Assembly: GCA_963556495.2 (NCBI GenBank) | Contig: OY747705.1 | Span: 39,745,798-39,809,797 of the forward strand | Source of the DNA: Valencia hispanica | Taxonomy: Eukaryota > Chordata > Actinopteri > Cyprinodontiformes > Valenciidae | DNA: 64,000 bases | Reading direction: 5' to 3' | Shown: positions 1 to 12,000 of the stretch, one piece after another | How positions within the stretch are numbered: position 1 is the stretch's first letter | Layout: each line of letters opens with the position of its first letter | Program-made: the position numbers and the translations under genes | The notes under the pieces: generated by a model | What the model saw: only the letters and a program-made list of their open reading frames with translations | The model's database searches: none | What the model was told of the DNA's origin: nothing

Positions 1-51
1 TCTTCACCAGACAGGTGCTGTCTGTCAGGTCGCCATAATGCAGCTTCATGT
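1..51 (-). CDS. gmds: gmds coding exon 4 (partial, cut by window edge)
   Basis: Starts after acceptor AG at 52-53 (upstream sequence CTTTTAAAG) and reads [16 protein letters not shown] to the window edge. The exon is expected to continue left. Confidence 0.92.
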
Positions 52-3000
52 CTTTAAAAGAGTAGCAAAAAACATGCTTTCAATCATAAGGTATATGGGC
101 CTTTTTTTCTATTTTTTCACAACCTTCTTTTTCTAAATGTTTTAGAATCATTCAAAGTCAAGAGTAAAACCCTCCGGTATGGTTGAAAATACAGCTCGGA
201 ACGTTAAGGGGTTAATAACAACACATGAATTGCTCTTCAGTCTAATTTTACAAAGTTCATCTCTTTAAACATGAAAAGAGCTATGCCGAACAAGTTATGT
301 AAAGGTGTGCATAAAGGGCTAATTTAAATGTGGCATCATATATTTTGTTCAAACTTGGATAAAAAAGGCCTTTGATGTTTAACAGATGTCCACAAGGTGG
401 TGTTGAGGGGTTTACAAATGGGATCAATGCTGCAGAAAGTGTCAAGTTATACAGACTAAACCTGCTATTCTGTGTGACAAAGCACAAGTCTTCATCAAAC
501 ATCATAAAAATGAGATACAAAACAAGATACTTACTGCCCTCCGTATGCGTCTGTGGGTTTTGGTAAAGATGCTCGATGCGACCTGTGTTGAAGGAGCTGG
601 AACGCCGCAAAATGCCATGAACCTGGGGGAAAAGGACAGATAGGATTGGTACTAACAAAATACGGTGAGTATTTCAAAACACACAAAATTGTGTTTTTTA
701 TTGATAATATTGTTTAATTGGCTGAATTTTAACCTGCAACCACTGCAGGTTACACAGGCCAACACAGTTTAAAGAGTGATACGTTTTTGGTTAACCATTA
801 CCTTTTGGCACAACACTGGCAATAGTATATTCGTGATTGGTTTAAATACATTTCGAATTAAAACGCAGAAAAAGCACAACGCAGCTATAAAATGCATGCA
901 GAGACGAATGCACTGCCCAAGCGTCCCCTCTCTCCGCTGCCTTTCAGCAGCAGCCAGCAGAAAACAGATCTTCAGACGAGGCAGAGAGGATATTTGAGTT
1001 TTAATGTTGCCTACAGCATTGCAAAAAAAACGAAGTTCAAAATAATTCTTCAGAAGAAAAATAGCTTAAACATAATGAAATGTTCAGTTTGAGATGTTCA
1101 CAAGGGGACAGAATGACTTAAAACGTTTGAATTCACAATATATTCATTCATTTTTTTACCTTGTGATATTTTTATGTTTGGATTTCAGTGCACTGAAGAA
1201 CTTTAAACACCTTTTCGGTCAGTTTCGGCATGGAGGTCCGGGGTCCGGTTGAGTGAACGCTGGCGTGCTTGGCCGCCGCTGCTCACCGGTCACCATTTTT
1301 TGGAGTTTTCTACATTTTTAATCTGTTAGATGACAACTAAAATCAAGCATCTAAAGAAAAAGTCTGGTTAAAGTTGATCATCAACATCTACGGATCGCTC
1401 ACTGCTTGTGCTGCAGCTGTCTGCTAGGATTCTCACCCACCTCACTTCCACATCCGCCTTCTTCCAGCGGTCTACACTCAGTGCTTGGACCTGATTAAGA
1501 TGTGGATCTACGGGGGGTCAATGCCAGCATAATAAACATCATGTTTACTAGATTGTTAATCAATCAATTGCAAGTAAATATTATCTCTATGGGTAATGAT
1601 TAAGAAAAAAAAAAGGGAGAACCTGTAAAACTGTGATGTTAAATGCGATGGAGTCGAAGATTTAGGTGCAACTAGTTTTGTTGCTGGTACACCTAAGAAA
1701 AAAAGTTAGGTGCACCAGTGCAACAAGCTAGTCTGGGGCCCTCTGATGGGGAAACTGATTCCTCCTTGTCTTTGGACATTTGGTGCACTACTTGGTGAAA
1801 CTGATCATTTCTTTTAACTGTTTTTCTGAATAATATTAGATCCTTTAAAGAGTTGTTTCTAAAAAGACTTTTTAAAGTGTCACATGAGTATGAAGAATTG
1901 GGAAATAGGATTAGGTTGCTTTTTTTTTTTTTTTTTTTTACGTGTCCTGTTATGCAGTGTGGAGCTCAGAGTTGGTGTCTGAGTACCAAGTAGACGCCCA
2001 ACAGATTTACTTTCACAAGCGGAGCAGTACAGCTTTTGCTATAGTACTCCACTTGATATATGTGTGAAAAATCTTTATTATGAATTGTTGGGGTTTTTAT
2101 TTCCTGATGTTATGGACACGGAGACGGAAAATTAAGGAGAAGAAAGAAGGAAGATGAAGAAGAGAGGTAGGAAACAAAAAGCCAAGAGAGAAGGTGAGTT
2201 GAAAATACAAGAGAGGAGAGGGGAACAAAGAAAACACAGGAAGACATTGAAGTCTGCCTCCATACCCACAGGACGGCAGAGAGAGGGGGAAAAACAAAAC
2301 AAAACACAAAAAAGGAACATCGACAAAACCAACCAAACATTGTGAACTAAGAATTACACAACCACATCACACAAAAATAGATATAAAAATACAACAACAA
2401 TGTCACAGAAAAACTCATGGTACCGATTAATCAAGCTCTAGTAATGATAACCTCAGCCCAAGAATATATCCTTAAACACCAGAGACCCCTCATCTATGTG
2501 TGTGTGTTAGCATGCTGGTGCATATAAGGTTTCTCCATAAGAGTGTTCGATAGTTGGTGTGAGCAGACATCAATCCGTCTCCCAGGAATCGATGCAGACA
2601 TGAAGGAGATTGGAGCAAAGACGTCCAAAGGACCCCCAGAGCCCCAGGCGGACCCGGACGGGGCCGACCGCATCCCCCAAGAGAGGAGCAAAGGAGAACC
2701 CCAGGGGAACATCCAGCGGCCACTATGCAGGGGCCCGGGGGGCCGCAGTGACGAGCCCACGGGCCCCGCCGGCAACCGGCCGCGCCGGGGCGGGCCGGTC
2801 AACGGACCGGTCAACGGACCGAGGGAGCCGGGGCCCCTGCCGACGAGGGGCCCCCGGCACTGCAGGGGCCGCGGCCGGCCGCAGGCCACCACGCACCGCC
2901 TCCACCCTAGGCCAATCCCCACCGCCAACATCCCAGCGCCCCACCGATAGCCGCAGGAGACGGACAGCATCCCCAGGCCGGGCTCAGCCAGCATCTGGAC

Positions 3001-6000
3001 ACCAAGTTGTACCAGCTCCCGGGTCCTGATCCCGCGCAACGCAGGGCGCCGAGACCAGGCATCCAACGAGGGCCAGGGCCGGTCCAACCCGCCAATGAAC
3101 CGGCCACGCACGGCGCGCACAGAACAGGTGATCAAACGAGCAGAGACGCCGGAACCGCATCCCGCCAAGCCACCGAGCAGGCACCACCCAACAATCCCAA
3201 ACCTGGCACCTCTAAAAGAGGTGCCCCAACCAACCAAAGGAAGATATCGGCCCAGCGCATCGGCCAACCGACACACCGCCCCCCCCAGGCCCGGCCAGGC
3301 ACGCACCAGGTCCGAACCGGATTGACCACAGATGCACCGGCAGGCAGGGGCCCCCGTCACCGGCGGGGAGTGACGGAGGGGAAACAGGCCCCCATTAAGT
3401 GTAAGGCCTGAGGTGCGCCAGGCAAGGGGGCAGACCAAGATCCAACCTGACAGGTAGACAAAGACATACAGACAGTCATACGTTCCCTCCCTCTTAAACC
3501 CATACATTCTCAGACTCACCAAGACACCCAAAAGAATGACGCTGTACCCTTTGCTTCATTCAGCTTAGCGCTCATTTCTGTAAATTTCTGAAACTTTCAA
3601 TGATTTGAATTACTAAACACAGATATAACTTCAGTTCAGTGTTTAGTTATTGCTCTCTGATCTGTGATCTTTCCTCCACATTCAGTAGGGAGTTTATGAG
3701 GAAGGTCTGTTTGGGGAAGATAACAGGACCTGCTCCATTAGTGGGAGGACACTGTGGCCCGACCTCACTTCCTTTATTCACTGTGCTCTTCCTGCATGCC
3801 ACCTCTGCACTCTTCTTTATTGCCCCCCCCCCCCAAGCTGGACCTCATCCACTTCCTGTCTGCTGTCCCCGAGGTAGGCAGCAGATAAAGGTCTGTGTTT
3901 CTTTAATCAATCTACATAATATTTATACAACTTAACTTTTTTTTTTTGCTTAATCATCACACATTTTTATTTACCTGTCTAAAAAAATATTTGCCCACAC
4001 ATGAATCTCTTTTTTGTCATACCTAAATGTTTCAAATCAAACAAATTTCAGTATCAGTATGCTTTCATTGATCAAAGGGGAAAAAGCTATCCAAACCATT
4101 CTGTCCTTTTGAAAAATAATGGTCTGATTAATTCCAGACTAGTTGAATATTGTTTTAATAACTTCAAAAAAGGACTACCCATTAGCTAAAAAAAAAAACC
4201 TAGTGCAATTCAGGGGGGCAGCAACTGCCATTCAGCATTATCAGTCATTACAGAATTGTCTTATTTCAGCCATATTGGTGCTTTTTGTAAGCATGAACAT
4301 GATATGTTTAGCAGCTCAGTTGGATTTTAGTCCAGACTTTGACTAGAACTCTCTGTAAGTTTCATTTGGGTTTGGGTTTTTTTACCCATTCAGAGGAGCA
4401 AGACCTGGTTTGAATGCTGCCATGGTTTAGAAGTTTTGCTCAGTTCTTTGATGACCTCCTGGATTGGCCATTGATGAGCTCTTGGAGTAATTTTGGTAAG
4501 CCAGTGACTTCAGGGAAAGTTCTGCCCTCTTCATGTTTTCCTGATGTCATAATTTTTTGGGACCAACAAAGCAAAAACGGAAGAAATCTGTTACGAGGCT
4601 TTCTTTTTCTTTTTCAGCATGGCTGAACTTCCCCTAAGAATACATCAGGCTTCACATGAAAAGTTAGTGACCTCACTGTTATGGCTGTATGATAACAATT
4701 TCCTGAGAATTACATTGACCCCGGGGTGAGCACCACAGTCAGGGGTGAAAAAGCTCATTCAGCAGGAGGGTCTTATCAGGGCGAGGTGTGAGTGACCCAG
4801 TGTCTATCTGAGCTGTCAAATTACGTCACGATTCCCTCAGGAGTTCCCACAGCCAGCGGTGGCTGGAAGCAGCCTATCGAGGGAATGTTGCTGTGTGGAT
4901 GTTGGCCTTCATGATTATCGACTTTTCTTTTTTATGTGTCTGTGAGCACGTCTGAGCATCTGAAGGAAAAGATCTGGTTCTTTTTAAGGCTGCAGTGTGT
5001 GTTTTCTCTCTCTCACCTCATAGCCTTTAGCAAGCAGGAACTCAGCCAGGTAGGAACCATCCTGAAAAGAAAGAAAAGACCACTTAGGAATAATGTACTA
5101 AACTAGAAAAAGCTTCACCATAGCAGAGACAATAAAAATAGCCCTGGTAAGTAGAATCTACACACACTACACCCATCTTTATTGACATAATTCATCAGCA
5201 TAATGAAATGGCTTTTGTTGCCATTAGTTAAAGAGTTAAAGAGGAAAATAATCTTAGAAACAACAACATATCTTCAGAAATGGATCAGGGAAACTGAGTT
5301 TGTAAGAATGTGCCAGGATATGTACATTACTCTAAACATGCAAGCATTGCAGAGAGTACCATGAATGTACAGCATATGACAACACCATAATTCAATAACC
5401 ACATCAAGTATTGGCGTTTTTGCTCTTCCTTTCTGCTCGCCCTCGCAGCGTGAGCTCGTACGCCGGTCGCTCTCAATCTTCAATCTTTTTCGGGCACTTG
5501 TCAGGGGTTTAACTTTTTTTAGCCTTATGTGGAGTTACTGTTGGTGTCAAAGTTGTATTCGCACAATCCATTGAACTGCTTGCGAGTGCTGACTACCGGT
5601 AGTGGCAGATGATCTGTAACATTTAACATGAACGCGCTTGACGTCACATCCGCAGACAGCGCGGGGAAATCCGACCCGACAGAAAATAGAAAAAATTGGA
5701 TACATGCTTATATGGGCACCCACTGTGAGCTGACAATGTGTCAGTATGCTCATCAGGAGATGTTTGAGTCATAAATGGTCAAATAAAAAGGCTATTGTTA
5801 CGTTTATTTTGGGGAAAAAGTTGCATATAGTCCCTTTAAACCAAAAAAATATATTCACAAAATTAAGCTTGCAAAAGGGAGCATAACAGGTGAAAAACAA
5901 ACAAGTTACACAGGGAGTTGCTATTTTGATAAAGGTAACCAATTACTGCCCCCTATCTGTAGTACATAAAGTACTCTACATCCCAACCTTTCGAAATAAA

Positions 6001-9000
6001 AAAAAATATATAAATCCCCTTTCAGAATATGATGTAAAATTATTCTGCATGTCTTTGTGTATCAGGACAGAGAGTACTGCGAGTCAAAGTTGACCCTCCA
6101 CCGCAGTGCCTCAAAGTCCCCCATGTTGGGGACAGCATGATTAGCTCTCGACTTTATTCAGTTGTGCCGCTGCCAATCGCAAATTTCAATTTACATACAG
6201 TGAGGGAAAATGTATTTGGCAGCCACCAATTGTGCAAGCTGTCTCACGTAAAATGATGGTGTGTAATTTTCATCATAGGTACACTTCAACTGTAAGAGAC
6301 AGAATGTAAAAAAAAAAAATTCCAGGATATCAAATTTTTTGATTTTTAGAGAATTGATTTGTATAATGGTGCAGAAAATAAGTATTTGGTAATAAAAAAA
6401 GTTCACCTTATTAATTTGTAATGTAACCTTGGTTGGCAATGACAGAGGTCAAACGTTTCCTGTAGGTCTTCACCAGGTTTGCAGCTGATATTTTGGCCCA
6501 TTCCTCCATGCAGATCTTTTCTAGAGCTGTGATGTTTTGGGGCTGTTGCTGGGCAACACTTTCAACTCCCTCCACACACAATTCCCTCTATTGGATTGAG
6601 GTCTGGAGACTGGCTAGGCCACTCCAGAACCCTGAAATGCTTTTCCGTAGCCACTCCATTGCTCAGGTGGTGTGTTTGGGATCGTTGTCATCCTGGACGA
6701 TCCAGCCACGTTTCATCTTCAATGCTCTCACTGATAGAAGAAGGGTTGTTCCCCAAAATCTCACGATACATGGCTCCATTCATCCTTTCCTTAATACGGA
6801 TCAGTCGTGCTGTCCCATTTGCAGAAAAGCAGCCCCAAAGCATAATGTTTCCACCCCCATGCTTCACAGTGGGTATTCTTGGGATGCAACTCAGCATTCT
6901 TCACCCTCCAAACACGGTGGGTGGCGTTTATACCAAAGAGTTTTATTTTGGTCTCATCTGACCACATGACATTCTCCTAATTCTCCTCTGGATCATCCAG
7001 ATGATCTCTGGCAAACTTTAGATCGGCCTGAACATGTGCTGGCTTAAGCAGAGGGACTGCCTCACCATTCTCAAAGTCATGTGTACCCCACGAGGTGAGA
7101 TCTTGCATGGAGTCCCAGGTCGAGGGAGATTGTCAATTATTCGATTTCTATTAATTGCTCCAACAGCTGATCTCTTCTCACCAAGCTGTTTGTCTGTAGT
7201 ACATCAGCTCATCCCAGTTGTGCAGGTGTACAATCTTGTCCCTGGTGTCCTTACACAGCTCGCTGGTCCTGGCAATGGTGGAGGTTGGAGTCTGACTGAA
7301 CGTGTGGAGAGGTATATTTAATACAGGTAACGAGTTCAATCAGGTGCTATTAATACAGGTAACGAATGGAGGATAGAAGAGCTTCTTAAAAAAGAAGTAA
7401 CAGGTCTGTGAGAGCCAGAATTCTTGCTTGTAGGTGCTAAATACTTATTTTCAGCACCATTATAATGATAAATTCTTTAAAAATACAGTTGAAAGGTACC
7501 TATAACGAAAATTACAGACCTCTCTCATATTTTTAAATGGGGACAACTTGCACAATCACTGGCTGATAAATAAATTTTTGCCCCACTGTAGGCATCTTTG
7601 GTTTTAAGCTGCCTTTTTTTTTTTGTTATCTAAGCAAACATCATCACGGGGTGTTGTCCACCTTAACTGGTCTGTTTTGAAAGACCAACAGGTAATCATA
7701 TCTGCATATTAATCACATAGCTGCATGAAAAGGGCTAATATCTCACCGAAACATTAACAATAGAAAGTTAAAAGACTCACAAAGAAAATATCTTCATGAG
7801 TTTGATACCCGACTTAGTTGGTGCATCAAATCATTAATTAATATACAAAGAGATAACCAAAATTAATGCATAATGTTGCCCAGGAAAGATCATAGTACTT
7901 GGTGAAAATGTAATCAACACAACATCAAGTTGTTTTTGTTTGGGGGGGTTTCTGCATGTTTAAAAATAAAATTATTTAAAAGGTCATTATATCAACATCT
8001 TTGGTGGTGTTGAAAACGACCCTTAGGAAAGCTGTACAATACAGCCTAGCAGTATCATGGGAGTCATGAGATCAGTGGACATAGCATCCCCATGAATATT
8101 GAGCTCTTGGCAGACCTGTGTGTGAGCAAGCCCTGTCAACAAGGTCTTGTTTCCCTTCACCCGTCTTACTCCACGTCTTTTTTCCTGCTCAAACTTTCCA
8201 ACTGCACTCTCTGAAAGACTTTCACTAAGTCATGCCATTCATCTCTCATTATCCTTCACAAACTACATAGACACACATACACACACGCAAGTCTGTATTT
8301 CTACCCATATTAGGACTTTATATTGACTTCCATTCATTTTATTAGCTGCATTTATGCCTAACCCAAACCCTTACCCTAACCATTACCAGTTTATTCCTAA
8401 CTCTAACCTTAACCAGAACATAATTCACACCATACCTCTAAACCTAAACCCTAACCTTAAGAAAGGGGATCCACCATATTTGGACCGGGCTTTGGTCCCT
8501 ATAAGGTCCATCGGTTTTCAGGTTAACAAATATGCCAGATAAGGTCCTAAATAGGATAGCTATACAAGGACACACAGAAAATCATTGATTCAAACACCAG
8601 CACTGTGCTTCTGAAGTGAGAGATCAAAACAATCTGATCTAAGAGGAGTGAATGCTGCAAGTCAATGACTTGATGCAATCTGCTGGGTTTCCTTAGGTAG
8701 AAACTTTTTTTAAGTGATTGGAATAATGAACTGAACTTAATGCACTCTTTAATAAGTAGGAATAATTGGAATGCATGTATGATTAAATTGAAATGACTTT
8801 TTGTAAAGTACTTTGAGATGACGTGTGTTGTGAGCTATAGAACTACACTAAATTGGATAGAGAATTCGGCTAGATTTTGTAGATGCCAAGGTCCAAGGGT
8901 TGACCATTTCCAGTCTTACTGAAATTGTTTAGCACAGACAAATCTGGGAAATCTTTAGTTAATAGAAATGGCATTACATATGCACACATTAGGTGTGGCG

Positions 9001-12000
9001 TACAATTACAACAGTTTCACCATTCCAATTGGGACAGTGCTAATAAATAGGAAAGACAGAAAGGTGACCAAGAACACACAAAAAACTGCTAACATCCAGT
9101 CCATCTTTATATAAATATGACAATATGAAACGTGTCCACTTGGTGTTTGGAGCAGTTGTAGGGTTTTTTTGTAGCTAGGATTACAGCTCAGTGAAAGTGC
9201 TGTAAGATTGTCCCAGCAGAGTTGCTTTATTTTCCTAAATCTTTATAATTCCCTTTTCCATCAACCCTTGTGTGTTTTATGCCCATTGAAAGTAAAAGAA
9301 ATATCATAATTATGATCAATAATAAATATTCTCTGAGGCTCTGTGGTGCAAACACATCCATTCTCAATGAAACTGATAACAGAGTAGACTAATTAAAACT
9401 ATAAGATTGATTTGTATTATCAGTTCTTCATAGAAGAATTCGGTTTTACCTTTTTGTGGAAATAAAATGTTTATAGAAAATATTCTAATATTTTAACTTC
9501 TCAGGGATCTATAACTAAAGAAAACTTTGTAGGAGATCCTGTCGTTCTAGTTCCAAACTGCACACTAAATTTGTTTAAAAAGGGAGTGACTTCGTTCTGT
9601 ACGAGCTGTGTGCAAAAAAAAAAAAATCCTATGCAAATACCTTTAAGGATTATTAATTTCAGCAACCGAAGAAAAAAGTTAAGACATTTCACATTGCCCC
9701 AAGTCACAATCTTGTGTAGTGTGAGAGAAACTGAACGCTTTAAAATAACAAATAAAGTGAAGATTAGGTTCATAGTTAGAACAGATTTTAGAAACTGCCT
9801 TAAGTTTTACATTCTTATGATGTCTTTTCAGGATCATTCCTAGCATCAGCAGGCTGAGCACCATGAAAGTCAGTTGGCACTGAAGCCCAAGCTGTTTCTA
9901 CCTAAAGCAAGGGGTGATGCACTAAGCATTGGCACTCCCTCATCCATGCACACAGTGTTCAAAGCTCCGGCTGGTGTCATGTTTTCCTGTCCTTCTGCCA
10001 GGGTCAAAACGTTCCATGCAAGTTCAAAACGAAAAAAAAAAAAAAAAAACAAGCTTAAAGAGCTGCAGCTCTGTCTCTATACAAGAAGCTCCTTTGAGGC
10101 CACATTATCCCATAAACCCTGGCTTCACCTCCTTGTTTCCTGTTTTTGGGGAGCTGTGTGCTGGAAGCCACAGTGGCAGACATCCACACAAATACGTAAT
10201 GCAGTCACCTGTCAGACTAGCGGCCACACCACAAACTTCCCCAAAGTCTCATTTAGGAATGTGACAAAAATTATATCTTTGCTCTACACACCAAAGGTCT
10301 GGTTTAATGATAGAAGAGCCACCTCAGGGGCTCAAACACTAATTCCATTGTTATGAGGAAATAAATATAAAGTAAATCATTTAAGCCATATTAGGCCATT
10401 AAAAAGAGAACAAGTTTGCCTGTATGAATTATGTTTAACTAAATAAATGATCAAATCTGGACAAGTAAAGAGGAGTATAAAGTGAGCAAAATTATTAGGC
10501 AAGTGAGCATTTTGAGTATATATATTTTTATTAACCTTGTACACCTGTTGAACTTAAGCATATCCAATCGGAGGGTCAAAGGTTCAATTCCAGCTTCCTC
10601 CTGTCACATGTCAATGTGCCCCTGGGCAAGGCACTGCATCCAAAGTTGCCTACCAAGCTCTGTATCCGTGTATGAATGTGTTTGTGTTTGTGCATGTGGC
10701 TCCAGTGTAAAGCGTTTTGAGTGGTCAGTATGAAGTGCTGTGTAAGTCTAGTCCATTTACCTTTTTTTCCCATGTTTAATTCAGTTACATAATAGTTGCA
10801 CATAATTGTTTGCTATTTGGACATAATGAATAAGTGAAGCACACTGGTGGAGGAATAATGATTTGGATTTGTTTTGCAGCTACAAGATCACGAATTACAG
10901 AGTATATAATATTGTCTAAAGCCAAATGTGATGTCACCTATGTGAAACTTCAGCCCAAACTGGGTCATCAATAGGACAATGGTTCCAACAGAATAGATGA
11001 GAAAGAATCAAGGTGCTGCAGTGGGCCAACAAAAGTTCACAGCTTTAATTGACCGATATAATGTGGTGAGACCTGAAGAGAGCTGCACAGAAACAAACAT
11101 CTATAAACCTTAATAATCTAAAGCAACGCTGGAAAGAATGTGAAAGACTGATATGGTCATCCAGAAGAAGATAACAGAGTTTTGGTTGCTAAATTAAGGG
11201 GTATACTTTGCCAAAATGTAAGAGCAGCACACGAGAGACAAAAGTTTGTCTAAAATGGAAAGTTTTACATGGCAATACATCACATGCTTTTAATATGCAA
11301 GATTTTTTCTTTACTTCAATGTGAGAACTGGCCTGACCTGGATAATTTTTTTCCATAATTTTATAGAAAAGAAACAAACAAAAACAGTGTTTATTTTATA
11401 AGTTTAGGTTTTTAATATAATGGAAAAACACTAAATCTCAAAGTAACTCAACTGAATAATATCAAAATTCAAATGTATGTGATTCAAACGACATATAATG
11501 AGAAATTTAATTAAGTTTTTTTTTCTTGTTTTACTTCTGTTTAAAATCAGAATCGTTGTTTTGATGTCAAGCTACAATTATTAGCTCAGATCTAAATGAC
11601 CCTTCTCTTCACCACCATCTTTATTAAGCTTTCATTATAGTGGCTTGATATATATCAGTGACAGAGGCATTCATGAGTAAAAGTAGTTTCTTTATTTATT
11701 TTTAAATTAAGAAATCATATTTTACTGCAATAATGAGATCTAAACATATCAGAATTTACAAATATATAGCTTGCAAAGTGGCAAAATAATATTTAGTGTT
11801 TGGTCAGAACAAATCTGAATGAGTAAACATAATTTTTACTGTCTTCTAATATCTCTGTCATTTGGTTGACACAGTGTATAAGGGTTGGCATTTTATTTTT
11901 TTGTCATAATTGTTTTATAGACAATACAAAAAATGACTAATGAACAAATATATCTCAAGTTCAATTGAAAAATGTTAGTTACTGAAAACAATCTGTTTTA

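Noticed and set aside
2494..3531. 345-codon minus-strand frame as a protein-coding gene
   Set aside because: It opens at a TTG, lies in very GC-rich DNA where stops are rare, overlaps several plus-strand frames of similar quality and has no recognised domain. Kept only as a finding.
6493..6969. 158- and 121-codon plus-strand frames as genes
   Set aside because: They run antisense through the Tc1 element at 6198-7588, whose minus strand encodes the transposase pieces.
8354..8542. Interstitial telomere
   Set aside because: The units are irregular and a second copy with the same unique flanks is at 12.66 kb, so it is a dispersed repeat.
9870..10356. 160-codon plus-strand frame and overlapping 111- and 60-codon frames
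   Set aside because: Opens in ordinary intron with a poly(A) run inside, no domain, no splice context and competing frames on both strands.
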